Shown one piece after another: positions 44,696 to 53,561 of a stretch of 64,000 nt of DNA (the first letter of the stretch is position 1; each line of letters starts with the position of its first letter). The notes beneath the pieces were generated by a model. The model ran no database searches, was not told where the DNA came from, and saw only the letters and a program-made list of their open reading frames with translations. This stretch comes from 13-2-20CM-66-19 sp036273735 (lineage in GTDB: Bacteria > Pseudomonadota > Gammaproteobacteria > Steroidobacterales > Steroidobacteraceae). The DNA is taken from assembly GCA_036273735.1 (NCBI GenBank), contig DASUHA010000005.1:11586-75585 (forward strand), in the 5' to 3' direction. The position numbers were made by a program, and so were the translations under genes.

Positions 44696-44899
44696 ATGTC
44701 TACACGTCCGAGCGCCATAGAAGAGGCTGAGCGCGCAGGCTTCGATCTCTCTCTGATCGATGCCAATCTTTCTTATTCTTACGAGAAGCGGATTCTCCTC
44801 CACGACCAGGCACTGGTGCTTGCATTGGAATTCGAGCGGGCAGGACGACAACTTCGTGGTGATTCTCAGCCAACTGCTGCAACGGCTCTGCGACGCTAA
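44696..44899 (+). CDS. Small protein paired with a nucleotidyltransferase
   Basis: A 67-residue product from ATG 44696 (MSTRPSAIEEAERAGFDLSL, then IDANLSYSYEKRILLHDQAL and VLALEFERAGRQLRGD). Helical and charged, without signal or membrane segment. It overlaps the start of the nucleotidyltransferase gene by about 44 bases in another frame, so the two are probably coupled. Similar short SAIEEAE-type proteins commonly precede such nucleotidyltransferases. It may be the partner or antitoxin of the pair; that is inference. Confidence 0.6.
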   Translation: MSTRPSAIEEAERAGFDLSLIDANLSYSYEKRILLHDQALVLALEFERAGRQLRGDSQPTAATALRR

Positions 44900-45332
44900 C
44901 GTCGACTTCGTCGTCGTAGGCGGATTCGCTGCGCTGGTGTACGGCTCGACCCAGATTACTCGTGATCTGGACATATGTGCCGTACTGAGCCACCAGGACG
45001 TCGCGAAGCTGCGCGAAGCCCTTCGCGACTTCAATCCAACTCACCGCCTCACCCCACAAAGGCTGTCATTTCTCACCAATCCGGACTCAGATGTCAGGGT
45101 CCAGAATCTCTATCTCGAGACGGATATCGGAACGGTCGATGTTCTCAGCTCCATTCGCGGGATCGGCGATTTTGAGCGGGTCCGTGCGGGGTCCGTGGAA
45201 CTCCAGCTCTTCGGCCGGCGCTGCCGTGTCATCTCACTCGATGATCTCATCCGTGCCAAGGAGGCAATGGGTCGTGAGAAGGACCTGTTTACGGCGAAGG
45301 AACTGCGGGCCATCCGCGAGAAGACGACGTAA
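44856..45332 (+). CDS. Nucleotidyltransferase-fold protein (DUF6036/AbiEii-like)
   Basis: A 158-residue product if it starts at GTG 44856; the frame is open from ATG 44760, but the residues before this overlap the small gene and look random. The catalytic signature of the polymerase-beta superfamily is FVVVGGFAALVYGSTQITRD followed by LDI: Gly22-Gly23, Gly30-Ser31, Asp37 and Asp39. A third acidic residue may be in ETDIGTVDVLSS. The C terminus ISLDDLIRAKEAMGREKDL is typical of this family. Relatives include AbiEii/MenT-type toxins and uncharacterised enzymes. With the upstream small gene it may form a two-gene module. Confidence 0.75.
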   Translation: MVILSQLLQRLCDANVDFVVVGGFAALVYGSTQITRDLDICAVLSHQDVAKLREALRDFNPTHRLTPQRLSFLTNPDSDVRVQNLYLETDIGTVDVLSSIRGIGDFERVRAGSVELQLFGRRCRVISLDDLIRAKEAMGREKDLFTAKELRAIREKTT

Positions 45333-45360
45333 GGGCTCGTACCTGATGGCGATACCGCTT

Positions 45361-45915
45361 CTAGCGTCGATCCGCCGCTCTTCCGGCCCGTAGCGACTGC
45401 TGCCGCCTCGGGCGCGAAGCGAGGCGCCTGCCGCCCATTGCGGTGAGCGACCAGGCTCCCTGAAACACGAGCCACAATCCGACCGCGAATATCAACGCGA
45501 AGAGGATGCCGTCGGTGGAGAGGCCGAAGGTCGGTACCCAATCGCCGAGCGTCGCGCGAGCGACCCCGGGGTCGGTATGCAGGGCCAGATACGCGATCTG
45601 CTGGAAGAGATTGCCGTGCAGAGCCGCCACCTCACTCTGCAACTGCTGCACCGTGCTCACGAGTGAGCCGATGACGGCGCCCTCGGAATGAAACGTCGCG
45701 TCCTTGCTGGACAGGTGGTACTGAATCAGCTGTCCCAGATCGCCGTGGAAGCGCTGGTTGGCGATCTGTTGCCAGGGGGCAAGATCCAGGCGCGCCTGAT
45801 CGAGGCGACCGCCGAGGCGCTGTCGATACTGTGTGATGAACCCGGGCACGAGGCCGCCTGCCACCACGGCACAGATGAGGAGGAGCCGGTCAAAGAGTCC
45901 GCGGACGAGCGCCAT
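45361..45915 (-). CDS. DUF2937-family membrane protein
   Basis: A 184-residue protein with an N-terminal membrane helix (LLLICAVVAGGLVPGFITQY) followed by RQRLGGRLDQARLDL, the signature of DUF2937. A long soluble helical part follows, then a second membrane helix (GILFALIFAVGLWLVFQGAW) near the C terminus and a basic tail. Both ends are membrane-anchored with a loop probably in the periplasm. No function is known for the family. It is divergent from propeller copy 3 with about 200 bases between. Confidence 0.82.
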   Translation of the reverse strand: MALVRGLFDRLLLICAVVAGGLVPGFITQYRQRLGGRLDQARLDLAPWQQIANQRFHGDLGQLIQYHLSSKDATFHSEGAVIGSLVSTVQQLQSEVAALHGNLFQQIAYLALHTDPGVARATLGDWVPTFGLSTDGILFALIFAVGLWLVFQGAWSLTAMGGRRLASRPRRQQSLRAGRAADRR

Positions 45916-46117
45916 AATCCGTCCAGGGTGGTCGCCAACGCCTGGAGCTTACCGGTAAGAGAGGTTGCGACCAAGCGTCATCGCGGTGCGACGAGTCGTT
46001 GAAGCGGGGACGACCGGCTTCGGAATGGTTGCTTCCTGGCCTTTTCATCAGTAGCGTCCGCGCTCAAGCGCATCGCGCGCCGTGAGCAATGTGTTCCGGC
46101 GTCACCGGGAGCCAATC

Positions 46118-49100
46118 ATGAGGCGATATTCCTTCCTGACGGGAGCGGCTGCCGTGCTGCTGTCCCTGAGTTGTGTAGCGACGGGCTTCGCGGCCACCGC
46201 CGGCAGCAAGGCTGCGCCCGAGAAGCCGAAGGACGTCTTCGCGCATCTCAAATTCCGCAATCTCGGACCGGCGATCGCCGGCGGCCGCGTCGCCGCGCTG
46301 GCGGGCGTTCCCGGCAATCCGCAGATCTACTATGTCGGCGCGGCCGGTGGCGGTGTCTTCAAGACGACCGATGGCGGCTTGAACTTCAAACCGATCTTCG
46401 AGCACGAGTCGACGAGCTCCATCGGCGCGATCGCCGTCGCGCCCTCGAATCCGGACCTGGTCTGGGTGGGCACCGGCGAGGCCAACATCCGTAACGACGT
46501 GATCCCGGGTGGGGGTGTCTATCTCTCGACGGATGCGGGCAAGACCTGGAATCTGATGGGTCTCAAGAACGTCGGCCAGATCGGGCGCATCGTGATCGAC
46601 CCGCACGACCCCAATCACGTGGTGGTTGCGGTGCTCGGACTGGAATGGGGGCCGAGCACGGATCGGGGCATATTCGTGACCACCGACGGCGGCAAGACGT
46701 GGCGCAAGTCGCTGTATGTCGATGACCATACCGGCGCGATCGACGTCGCCATGCAGCCGGCCAACGGCAAAGTGCTGTTTGCGGCGACGTGGCAGGCAGA
46801 CCGGCGGCCGTGGACGCTCAATGACGGCGGCCCCGGCTCAGGCATCTGGCGCTCGACCGATGGCGGGGAGACCTGGAAGCGGCTGCGCGAAGGATTGCCG
46901 ACGAGCACCATCGGCCGCATCGGCCTCGCCATTGCCCCCAGCGATCCGCAGCGCGTCTACGCCGTGCTCGAGGCGGGGATCGGCAAAGGCTCGCTCTTCG
47001 TCACCGACGACCTCGGCGACGAGTGGCACCAGGTTTCCGACAATCATGCGTACAACGTCCGCGGCTTCTATTTCACGACGCTCGTCGTCGCCCCGGACAA
47101 TGCCGACCGTGTCTACTTCCTGGGCTTCCAGCTCGCGGAGTCCGATGATGGCGGCAAGACGGCGCACGTGATCGATGAGGACGTGCACGTCGACCATCAT
47201 GCGATGTGGATCGATCCGACCAACCCGAAGCGCATGATTCAGGGCAACGACGGCGGCGCCTTCCTTTCGCAGGACGGTGGCAAGAGCTGGCGCTTTCTCG
47301 ATGGATTGCCGATCGAGCAGACCTACATGGTCGCTGCCGATACCCGCTCACCGTACACGCTGTGCACGGGCCTTCAGGACAACAGCGGCTGGTGCGGGCC
47401 TTCGTCCACGCTCGCGGATAACGTCGTTTCCGCTTCGGATTGGTTTACGGTGGTGGGCGGCGACGGCGAATACACGGTACCAGCGCCGTCAGATTCCAAC
47501 ATCATCTATGCAGACGCAGAGGATGGTGCGATCCAGCGCTTCGATCGCAAAACGAAGCAGACGATCTTCATCAGCCCCTACTTGCACGGCCCCGGGTTCG
47601 TCAACGACATTCCCACCTCCGCACAGAAGATCCGCTTCAACTGGACTCCGCCCATCGCAGTCGATCCGAAGGATGCGCAGAAGGTCTACATCGGCGGCAA
47701 CGTGCTGCTGCAGTCCGCCGACGGTGGCCTCAACTGGAAGACGATCAGCCCCGACCTGACGCGCAACGACAAAGCCAAGCAGAAGAACTCGGGCGGCCCG
47801 ATTCACTACGACCTGTCGGGCGCTGAGACCTATGACACGCTGCTGTCGATCCAGGTGGCCGAGAGCAACCCGCAGGTGATCTGGACCGGTAGCGATGATG
47901 GCCTCGTGTTCGTCACGCAGGATGGCGGTGGCAGCTGGAGCAAGGTGACGCCACCGCGTGCGCCGGCCTGGGCACGGGTGTATCAGATCGATGTTTCGCC
48001 TTCGGACCCAGGTACCGCCTATGTCGCCTACGATGCGCATGAGCTGGCCGACAACAAGCCCTATGCCTATGCGACGACCGACTACGGCCATCACTGGCGC
48101 GAGGTGAGCAACGGCTTGCCCGCGGACGGTTCCGTGATGGTCGTACGGGCCGATCCGGACGATCCCCAGGTGCTGGCTGCCGGCACCATGCAGGGAGTCT
48201 GGATCTCACGCGATGGCGGTGGGCACTGGACGCAGCTGAAGGCCAACCTGCCGACGGTACCGGTCTTCGACCTGAAGTTCGTGCGCGGCGACCTCGTGCT
48301 CGCAACCCACGGCCGCGGCCTCTGGGTCCTCGATCACTTCGCCGCCGTGGCGCAGCTCGATCCGAATGCAGTACCCAAGGAGGTCAAGCTGTTCACGCCG
48401 AGCACCGGTGTCGAGTATCAGCGGTGGAGCCGTGGCGAGGGCGCCGAGCCTGCGTTCGTCACTCCGAACGCACCCGATGGCGTCGTGATCGATTACAGCC
48501 TGGCGAAGAAGCTGGAAGCCGACAAGCATCAGAAGTCGCTGCACCAGACACCGGTGAAGATAGAGATCCGGGATGGCAGTGGCGAGCTGATCGCGACGCG
48601 CTACGGCGAGTCACGATACGGCGTCAACCGCTTCATCTGGGACTTGCGCTATGACGCCCCAACCAGCACCGACTTCGAGACGGAACCGCTCGAGGGCAAG
48701 CCGCCCGCGTTTGCGCAGCTCGGCGGCCCGGAGGTGATGCCCGGCACATATTCGATCAAGGTAACGGTCGATGGCCACACGGAGACGGCAAGCGCCAAGG
48801 TGACCGCGGACCCCAACCAGGCGCCCGCAGCGGATGCACAAAAGCAATCGCTGCAGCTCGCTCTCGAGGCTCGTGCCCAGATGGACGCGCTCAACAGGAT
48901 GCTCAACCGCATCAGCGCCATGCAGTCGCAGCTGGATGGCTATCGCAAGACTGTCGAGACGCAGGAGAATGGGATGGATGCCGACGAGCGTGATGCGGCA
49001 AAAGCGCAGGCGCCGCTGCTCGCCCGTGGCGATGCACTCGGCAAAGAGCTCGGCAAGCTCAAGGATTCGGTCTACGACCCCAAAGTGCAGCACAAGGTGT

Positions 49101-49372
49101 TCGAGGACAGCCTGCACCAGCTGTCGGATCTGCACGATGCGCTCGAGCTGGATGCCGGCGCGGTCGCCAACCTCGGCATCCAGGCGCCGACCGCACCCCT
49201 GCTGGCGATCGGGGCGGAGTTGAAGGGCGAGGTCGCAGCGAAGCTCGCCGCCTACAACTCGCTGCTTTCGGGTGATGTCGCCGCGTACAACCAGGCTGCC
49301 TATCAGGCCGGCGCCCCGACACTCGCCGCCGGCAAGCCGATCACGGTGGCCGAGCCGCCGCCGATCCACTAG
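46118..49372 (+). CDS. Large exported BNR/Asp-box beta-propeller lipoprotein, copy 3
   Basis: A 1084-residue paralogue of copy 2, from ATG 46118 (MRRYSFLTGAAAVLLSLSCV); an in-frame start 36 bases upstream is not shared with copy 2. Same plan: lipoprotein-like signal, DVFAHLKFRNLGPAIAGGRV, Asp-boxes (STDAGKTWNL, TTDGGKTWRK, STDGGETWKR, SQDGGKSWRF, TQDGGGSWSK, SRDGGGHWTQ), LATHGRGLWVLDHFAAVAQL, beta domain and helical tail. The two copies can be aligned without large gaps and most long stretches match. Upstream DNA is also partly shared. The 1.65 kb between them holds the nucleotidyltransferase pair and DUF2937. Function unknown. Confidence 0.9.
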   Translation: MRRYSFLTGAAAVLLSLSCVATGFAATAGSKAAPEKPKDVFAHLKFRNLGPAIAGGRVAALAGVPGNPQIYYVGAAGGGVFKTTDGGLNFKPIFEHESTSSIGAIAVAPSNPDLVWVGTGEANIRNDVIPGGGVYLSTDAGKTWNLMGLKNVGQIGRIVIDPHDPNHVVVAVLGLEWGPSTDRGIFVTTDGGKTWRKSLYVDDHTGAIDVAMQPANGKVLFAATWQADRRPWTLNDGGPGSGIWRSTDGGETWKRLREGLPTSTIGRIGLAIAPSDPQRVYAVLEAGIGKGSLFVTDDLGDEWHQVSDNHAYNVRGFYFTTLVVAPDNADRVYFLGFQLAESDDGGKTAHVIDEDVHVDHHAMWIDPTNPKRMIQGNDGGAFLSQDGGKSWRFLDGLPIEQTYMVAADTRSPYTLCTGLQDNSGWCGPSSTLADNVVSASDWFTVVGGDGEYTVPAPSDSNIIYADAEDGAIQRFDRKTKQTIFISPYLHGPGFVNDIPTSAQKIRFNWTPPIAVDPKDAQKVYIGGNVLLQSADGGLNWKTISPDLTRNDKAKQKNSGGPIHYDLSGAETYDTLLSIQVAESNPQVIWTGSDDGLVFVTQDGGGSWSKVTPPRAPAWARVYQIDVSPSDPGTAYVAYDAHELADNKPYAYATTDYGHHWREVSNGLPADGSVMVVRADPDDPQVLAAGTMQGVWISRDGGGHWTQLKANLPTVPVFDLKFVRGDLVLATHGRGLWVLDHFAAVAQLDPNAVPKEVKLFTPSTGVEYQRWSRGEGAEPAFVTPNAPDGVVIDYSLAKKLEADKHQKSLHQTPVKIEIRDGSGELIATRYGESRYGVNRFIWDLRYDAPTSTDFETEPLEGKPPAFAQLGGPEVMPGTYSIKVTVDGHTETASAKVTADPNQAPAADAQKQSLQLALEARAQMDALNRMLNRISAMQSQLDGYRKTVETQENGMDADERDAAKAQAPLLARGDALGKELGKLKDSVYDPKVQHKVFEDSLHQLSDLHDALELDAGAVANLGIQAPTAPLLAIGAELKGEVAAKLAAYNSLLSGDVAAYNQAAYQAGAPTLAAGKPITVAEPPPIH

Positions 49373-49392
49373 CAGGCGGTAGGTATTTTCGT

Positions 49393-49423
49393 GTGGCACC
49401 CCGCCCTCAGCGCGGGGTGCCAC
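49393..49423 (+). terminator. Hairpin after propeller copy 3
   Basis: GTGGCACCCCGC and GCGGGGTGCCAC form a perfect 12-bp stem around CCTCAGC, 20 bases after the stop. No T-run follows. Confidence 0.65.
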
Positions 49424-49562
49424 GCTCAAGGTGGCGGCAAAACCGGGTTTCACTCCGGCTCCGGGACGGTCCGCTCTATTTTCGCGTCCGCGCGCTATGC
49501 GGCGGTGGGCGCTCGTCGATAGAATCCAACCTCCACCAACCTTGCCGCTGGAGTCTCGTCAC

Positions 49563-50399
49563 ATGACAAAATTGCCCGGAACAATTTTGGACGACGCAAA
49601 GCGTCGGCCCGCAGGGCTCGGCGCAGGGACGAGGCCGAGCAAACGCCTGATCCTGTTTGCTGTCGCCGGCCTCTTGATCAGCTCCCTGGCACTGGATGTG
49701 TCTCCGGCGCATGCCGCCATGGGAAGCTCCAAGGCGATCGCCGCGGCCGTTGCCGACCCGGCGCGTCCGGCGGACGACCGCGCGCGCGATGACCTGCGCA
49801 AGCCCGCCGCCTGTCTGGAGTTTGCCGGGGTGCATCCTGGTATGACGGTCGCCGAGCTTTTCCCCGGCCACGGATATTTCACGCGGATCTTCAGCCGGGC
49901 TGTGGGTTCCGCGGGTCATGTCTATGAGGTCGGTCCGCCCCCGAAGGATCCCAGCAAGCCGTCGCCCGTAAAGGCCATTGCGGCTGACCCGCATTACGGC
50001 CACAACATCAGCGTCCTGACCGAGCCGATCGCCAGTTTCTCGGTGCCCCAGCCGGTGGACCTGGTCTGGACGTCACAGAACTATCACGATCTGCACAACG
50101 TCCCGGGGCTCAACGTGGCGGACTTCGACCGGGCGGTCTACAAAGCCCTGAAGCCGGGCGGCATGTTTGTGGTTCTCGATCACGTGGCAGCTCCGGGCTC
50201 CGGGTTCAGTGCCACCTCGACCCTGCACCGGATCGATCCGGAAGCCGTGAAGAAGGAAGTGACTTCCGCCGGCTTCCAATGGGTGGGTGAGAGCGCCGTC
50301 CTGCACAATCCCGAGGACGCGCACACGGCCAAGGTGTTCGATCCGTCAATCCGCGGCAAGACCGATCAGTTCATCTTCAAGTTCCGCAAGCCCAAGTAA
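49563..50399 (+). CDS. Exported methyltransferase-fold protein (COG4798-like)
   Basis: A 278-residue protein. ATG 49563 gives a basic N terminus, then a membrane/signal segment (LILFAVAGLLISSLALDVSP, probably cleaved at AHA). The SAM-fold part has VAELFPGHGYFTRIFSRAVG (motif I), VDLVWTSQNYHDLHNV (motif II/III) and LKPGGMFVVLDHVAAPGSG (post-motif). Homologues are called predicted methyltransferases. Export to the periplasm would be odd for a SAM-dependent enzyme, so the domain may have another role. The start codon could lie later, but the hydrophobic segment is well formed. Confidence 0.82.
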   Translation: MTKLPGTILDDAKRRPAGLGAGTRPSKRLILFAVAGLLISSLALDVSPAHAAMGSSKAIAAAVADPARPADDRARDDLRKPAACLEFAGVHPGMTVAELFPGHGYFTRIFSRAVGSAGHVYEVGPPPKDPSKPSPVKAIAADPHYGHNISVLTEPIASFSVPQPVDLVWTSQNYHDLHNVPGLNVADFDRAVYKALKPGGMFVVLDHVAAPGSGFSATSTLHRIDPEAVKKEVTSAGFQWVGESAVLHNPEDAHTAKVFDPSIRGKTDQFIFKFRKPK

Positions 50400-50428
50400 C
50401 AGCCGTCAGAAGAAAAGTCAGTACCCGT

Positions 50429-50460
50429 CGAGCGCCTGCAGGTTCTTCCGCAGGCGCTCG
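50429..50460. terminator. Bidirectional terminator between convergent genes
   Basis: CGAGCGCCTGC and GCAGGCGCTCG form a perfect 11-bp stem around a 10-base loop. On the minus strand a T-rich run (ACTTTTCTTCT) follows a few bases after the stem, so it should act mainly for the GST at 50473-51105. Confidence 0.65.
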
Positions 50461-50472
50461 GCGCGGCACCAG

Positions 50473-51105
50473 CTAGCTATTGCCGGATCGCATCGCCCGG
50501 AAAATCTCCGCAATCCTTTCGGGTGCCCGCGGGCGCGCGTACATGCGTTCGACGTATGCGCGCAGCGTCGGACACTCGCCCAGCAGCTGGACCTCGCCCG
50601 CCCAATCCAGCGTGTATGCCGTTACGAAGTCCGCGACGGTCACCCGATCGCCCACGACATACGTCCGGTCTTTCATGTGACGCTCGAGCACGGACGCCAT
50701 GGGAAGGAAGTCCCGGCGCGCGAGTGCCACGTCGGCGGGCAGGCGGTCCCGCTCCGGATAGAGTGAAGTGTGCTTCGTGATCCGCCATAACGGCTGCTCG
50801 AGCTCCGTCACGGCGAAGAGGATCCAGCGGTTGACCTCTGCTCGTTGGCGCAGGTCGGTTGGCAGCAGGCCGCGGTCGGGATACTTCTCCGCGAGATAAA
50901 GCACGATGGCGGCCGATTCGGTGAGGACCAGGTCGCCGTCCACGAGCACGGGCACTTTGCCCGCAGGGTTGATGGCAAGAAATTCAGCCTTGCCATGCTC
51001 CCGGCGTTGCAGGTTGACGGTCACGGCATCGAAGTCGACGCCGAGCTCCTGCAGCGTCCAGCGGGCGCGGATCGAGCGGGTGGGACCGAATTCGTAGAGC
51101 TTCAT
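50473..51105 (-). CDS. Glutathione S-transferase
   Basis: A 210-residue cytosolic GST. The thioredoxin-like N domain (MKLYEFGPTRSIRARWTLQE, NPAGKVPVLVDGDLVLTESA) has the cis-Pro in KVPVL and the glutathione-contacting Glu-Ser in LTESAAI. The helical C domain has YVVGDRVTVADFVTAYTLDW, the N-capping motif. The catalytic residue is probably Ser11 (TRSIRARW). It is a paralogue of the GST at 51629-52270: same opening (MKLYEFGPTRS) and same end (ERMYARPRAP). A bPH-domain gene lies between them, all on the minus strand. Confidence 0.92.
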   Translation of the reverse strand: MKLYEFGPTRSIRARWTLQELGVDFDAVTVNLQRREHGKAEFLAINPAGKVPVLVDGDLVLTESAAIVLYLAEKYPDRGLLPTDLRQRAEVNRWILFAVTELEQPLWRITKHTSLYPERDRLPADVALARRDFLPMASVLERHMKDRTYVVGDRVTVADFVTAYTLDWAGEVQLLGECPTLRAYVERMYARPRAPERIAEIFRAMRSGNS

Positions 51106-51148
51106 CGCAACCTCCTAGTGCTACGGGGATGAGTCCGGTGGACTCACC

Positions 51149-51556
51149 TTATAGATTGGGCGCGCGCTGCCGCAACGCCCTGAGGAAACCTGCTTTATCA
51201 GCCGGCGAGATCAGGAGTACCTTTCCGCTCCGGCAGGTGATCTCCAGACGATCCATCGAGAGCGCCGGACCGGAGCGCACGCTGTCGGACTCACGGATCT
51301 CGCAGATGTCGGCGAACGCGATACGCCAGGTGAAAGGACCGCAGTGCGCAATGAGCTGCTCGCGCGACAGCTCGTAGTAGGTCGATATCAGGATCCAGCA
51401 GACGAGAATGGCGGCGAGACACGCCATGCCAACAGGGATCCACGGCAGCCGGCTGCCGGGTTGCGCGCCGAAGAGGGCGGCCAGCGCAATACCGGGCATC
51501 AGGATCCCGATCCATTTGAATCGTCCGTCGACTTTCGAGCGGAATACGGGCGTCAT
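51149..51556 (-). CDS. Small membrane protein with PH-like domain
   Basis: A 135-residue product from ATG 51554-51556 (MTPVFRSKVDGRFKWIGILM). Two adjacent membrane segments (KWIGILMPGIALAALFGA, WIPVGMACLAAILVCWILIS) are followed by a beta-rich C-terminal domain (YYELSREQLIAHCGPFTWRI, AFADICEIRESDSVRSGPA, LEITCRSGKVLLISPADKAG) of the bacterial PH type. The PH-like domain would face the cytoplasm. Function unknown. It sits between two paralogous GSTs. Confidence 0.7.
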   Translation of the reverse strand: MTPVFRSKVDGRFKWIGILMPGIALAALFGAQPGSRLPWIPVGMACLAAILVCWILISTYYELSREQLIAHCGPFTWRIAFADICEIRESDSVRSGPALSMDRLEITCRSGKVLLISPADKAGFLRALRQRAPNL

Positions 51557-51628
51557 GGGGCGCACTCTAGCCCGGTTTCCGGGGGCGCCCAAGTTCCGGC
51601 TTTCGCTTTATCCACGTTCCAGGCAGCC

Positions 51629-52270
51629 TCAGCTTGCCGTGCCGGACCGCAGCGTTCGGAAGGCCTCGACGATCCGCAGTGGCGCCCGCGGCCGCGCGTA
51701 CATGCGCTCCAGGTAAGCGCGCAACGTGGGGAACCCGTCAAGCAGGTGTACGGGTGTCACGCTTGCCATATCGAGTGTGTATGCAAGGACGAAGTCGGCT
51801 GCCGTGACGTCGTCACCGACGACGTAGTCGCGGCCCTGCATGTGCTCCTCGAGCACGGCGGCCATGGGCAGGAAATCCCGGCGCGCCAGCTCAACGTCTG
51901 CGGGGATTCGCTCTCCTTGCGGCAGGATGGCGGTGTGTTTGGCAATTCGCCACACCGGCTGCTCGAGCTCGGTGGCCGCGAAGAGGATCCAGCGGTAAGC
52001 CTCCGCACGAAGCGTGGGGTAGGTGGGAAGGAAGCCCCGATTCCGGTACTTCTCGGCGAGGTACAGGACGATGGCCACCGATTCGGTCAGGACGAAGTCG
52101 CCATCGACCAATACCGGCAGCTTGCCCGCCGGGTTGAGCTCCAGGAACTCGGGGCTGCGGTGCGCGGCCGTCGCCATATCGACCGTGATGGCCTCGAAGT
52201 CCACGCGCAGCTCCTGGAGTATCCAGCGCACGCGTGTGGACCGGGTCGGGCCGAATTCGTAAAGCTTCAT
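51629..52270 (-). CDS. Glutathione S-transferase
   Basis: A 213-residue GST, paralogue of the one at 50473. The N domain is MKLYEFGPTRSTRVRWILQE and NPAGKLPVLVDGDFVLTESV with cis-Pro and Glu-Ser; the C domain is YVVGDDVTAADFVLAYTLDM. The candidate catalytic Ser11 is kept. Both genes end in YLERMYARPRAP/YVERMYARPRAP. This suggests a tandem duplication that predates or was followed by insertion of the PH-domain gene. Substrate unknown. Confidence 0.92.
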   Translation of the reverse strand: MKLYEFGPTRSTRVRWILQELRVDFEAITVDMATAAHRSPEFLELNPAGKLPVLVDGDFVLTESVAIVLYLAEKYRNRGFLPTYPTLRAEAYRWILFAATELEQPVWRIAKHTAILPQGERIPADVELARRDFLPMAAVLEEHMQGRDYVVGDDVTAADFVLAYTLDMASVTPVHLLDGFPTLRAYLERMYARPRAPLRIVEAFRTLRSGTAS

Positions 52271-52476
52271 CGCAGCCTCCTGAGGGCCGGCGGGAATCCG
52301 GCGCCTCTTTCCCTTTAGCCGCGCGGCACCGAGTGATTTCGACGGGGAGTGAGGTCCGCCTGCTCTCCGGCTCTCGGGCGCCGGTCCTTGCTTTGGGTTT
52401 GGGCGACTGTTACGCTCATCTGCAAATGCGAATCACTCTTATCTGCGGCGACGGAGTGTTCTGAGGTGGGGTGCTG

Positions 52477-53517
52477 ATGTCCACGACTTCGCAGCAGGCT
52501 TCCAAAGGTGTCGGACTCCCGACGCGCCGTCTGGGGACGACTGACATTGCAATCACCCGTGTCGGGTTCGGCGCCTGGGCCATCGGTGGCACCGAGTGGT
52601 CGGCCGGCGGGCGGCCGTTGGATGATGGTACATCGGTCGCCGCGATACGCCGCGCGCTCGATCGCGGCATCAACTGGATCGACACGGCGCCCATTTACGG
52701 ACTCGGTCATTCCGAGGAAGTCGTGCGCCGCGCATTGCAGGACGTGCCGCAGGGCGAGCGCCCCTACGTGTTCACCAAGTGCGGGATCGTGTGGGACGAC
52801 CGGGACCGCAAGGCGCCCCCGCGGCTCGCGGGCTCACCCGCAAGCCTCCGGCGTGAGCTCGATGACTCGCTGCGCCGGCTCGATGTCGAGCGAATCGATC
52901 TCTATCAGATGCATCGGCCGGCCGAGGACGGCACGCCGCTCGAGGAGTACTGGCAGGTCATGCTGGAGTTCAAGAAGGCCGGCAAGGCGCGCGCGGTGGG
53001 ACTGTCCAATCATTCCGTGGAACAGCTCGAGCGGGCCGAGCGCATCGGCCACGTCGACTCTCTGCAGCCGCCCTTTTCAGCAATTCGCCGCCGCTCGGCC
53101 GCGGAGATCGCCTGGTGCTTCGCTCATGGTACGGGCGTGATCGTCTACAGCCCGATGCAGGCCGGATTGCTCACGGGCGCCTTCAGCGTCGAGCGCGCGA
53201 AGTCCCTGCCCGGGGAGGACTGGCGCGCTCAGAGTCCGGAGTTCACCGGCGAGGCGCTGTCGCGCAACCTTGCTCTCGCGCAGGCCCTGCAGCCGATCGC
53301 GGCGCGCCATGACACCACGGTGTCCGCGGTAGCGGTCGCGTGGACCTTGGCCTGGGGCGGAGTCAGCGGCGCCATCGTTGGTGCGCGCAGCGCGTCGCAG
53401 GTCGACGGTTGGATCGACGCGGCTTCCCTCGAGCTCACCGAGGCAGACCTGCAGGAAATCGCCGCCGCAATCGAGCGCACCGGCGCCGGGAAAGGGCCGA
53501 ACCTGCCGGCTCGGTGA
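52477..53517 (+). CDS. Aldo/keto reductase
   Basis: A 346-residue aldo/keto reductase. ATG 52477 lies 7 bases after GAGGTGGG, whereas GTG 52471 would sit on the ribosome-binding site. Catalytic residues are in NWIDTAPIYGLGHSEE (Asp, Tyr), VFTKCGIVWDD (Lys) and IDLYQMHRPAEDG (His). The cofactor segment is SGAIVGARSASQVDGWIDA. It is different enough from the two at the left end to be an independent family member. It is divergently transcribed from the GST upstream. Confidence 0.93.
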   Translation: MSTTSQQASKGVGLPTRRLGTTDIAITRVGFGAWAIGGTEWSAGGRPLDDGTSVAAIRRALDRGINWIDTAPIYGLGHSEEVVRRALQDVPQGERPYVFTKCGIVWDDRDRKAPPRLAGSPASLRRELDDSLRRLDVERIDLYQMHRPAEDGTPLEEYWQVMLEFKKAGKARAVGLSNHSVEQLERAERIGHVDSLQPPFSAIRRRSAAEIAWCFAHGTGVIVYSPMQAGLLTGAFSVERAKSLPGEDWRAQSPEFTGEALSRNLALAQALQPIAARHDTTVSAVAVAWTLAWGGVSGAIVGARSASQVDGWIDAASLELTEADLQEIAAAIERTGAGKGPNLPAR

Positions 53518-53561
53518 GCCGGGCGAAACCCCGTGAGCCGGGCAGCTCCCGACCGCGCAGC

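Noticed and set aside
45726..45974. Minus-strand frame overlapping the DUF2937 start (82 residues).
   Set aside because: Serine-rich shadow with no family resemblance; the DUF2937 signature is in the other frame.
41210..49372. Possible sialidase/glycosyl hydrolase assignment of the propeller genes.
   Set aside because: Asp-box motifs alone give this label. I could not find the arginine triad or Tyr/Glu pair needed for sialidase activity.
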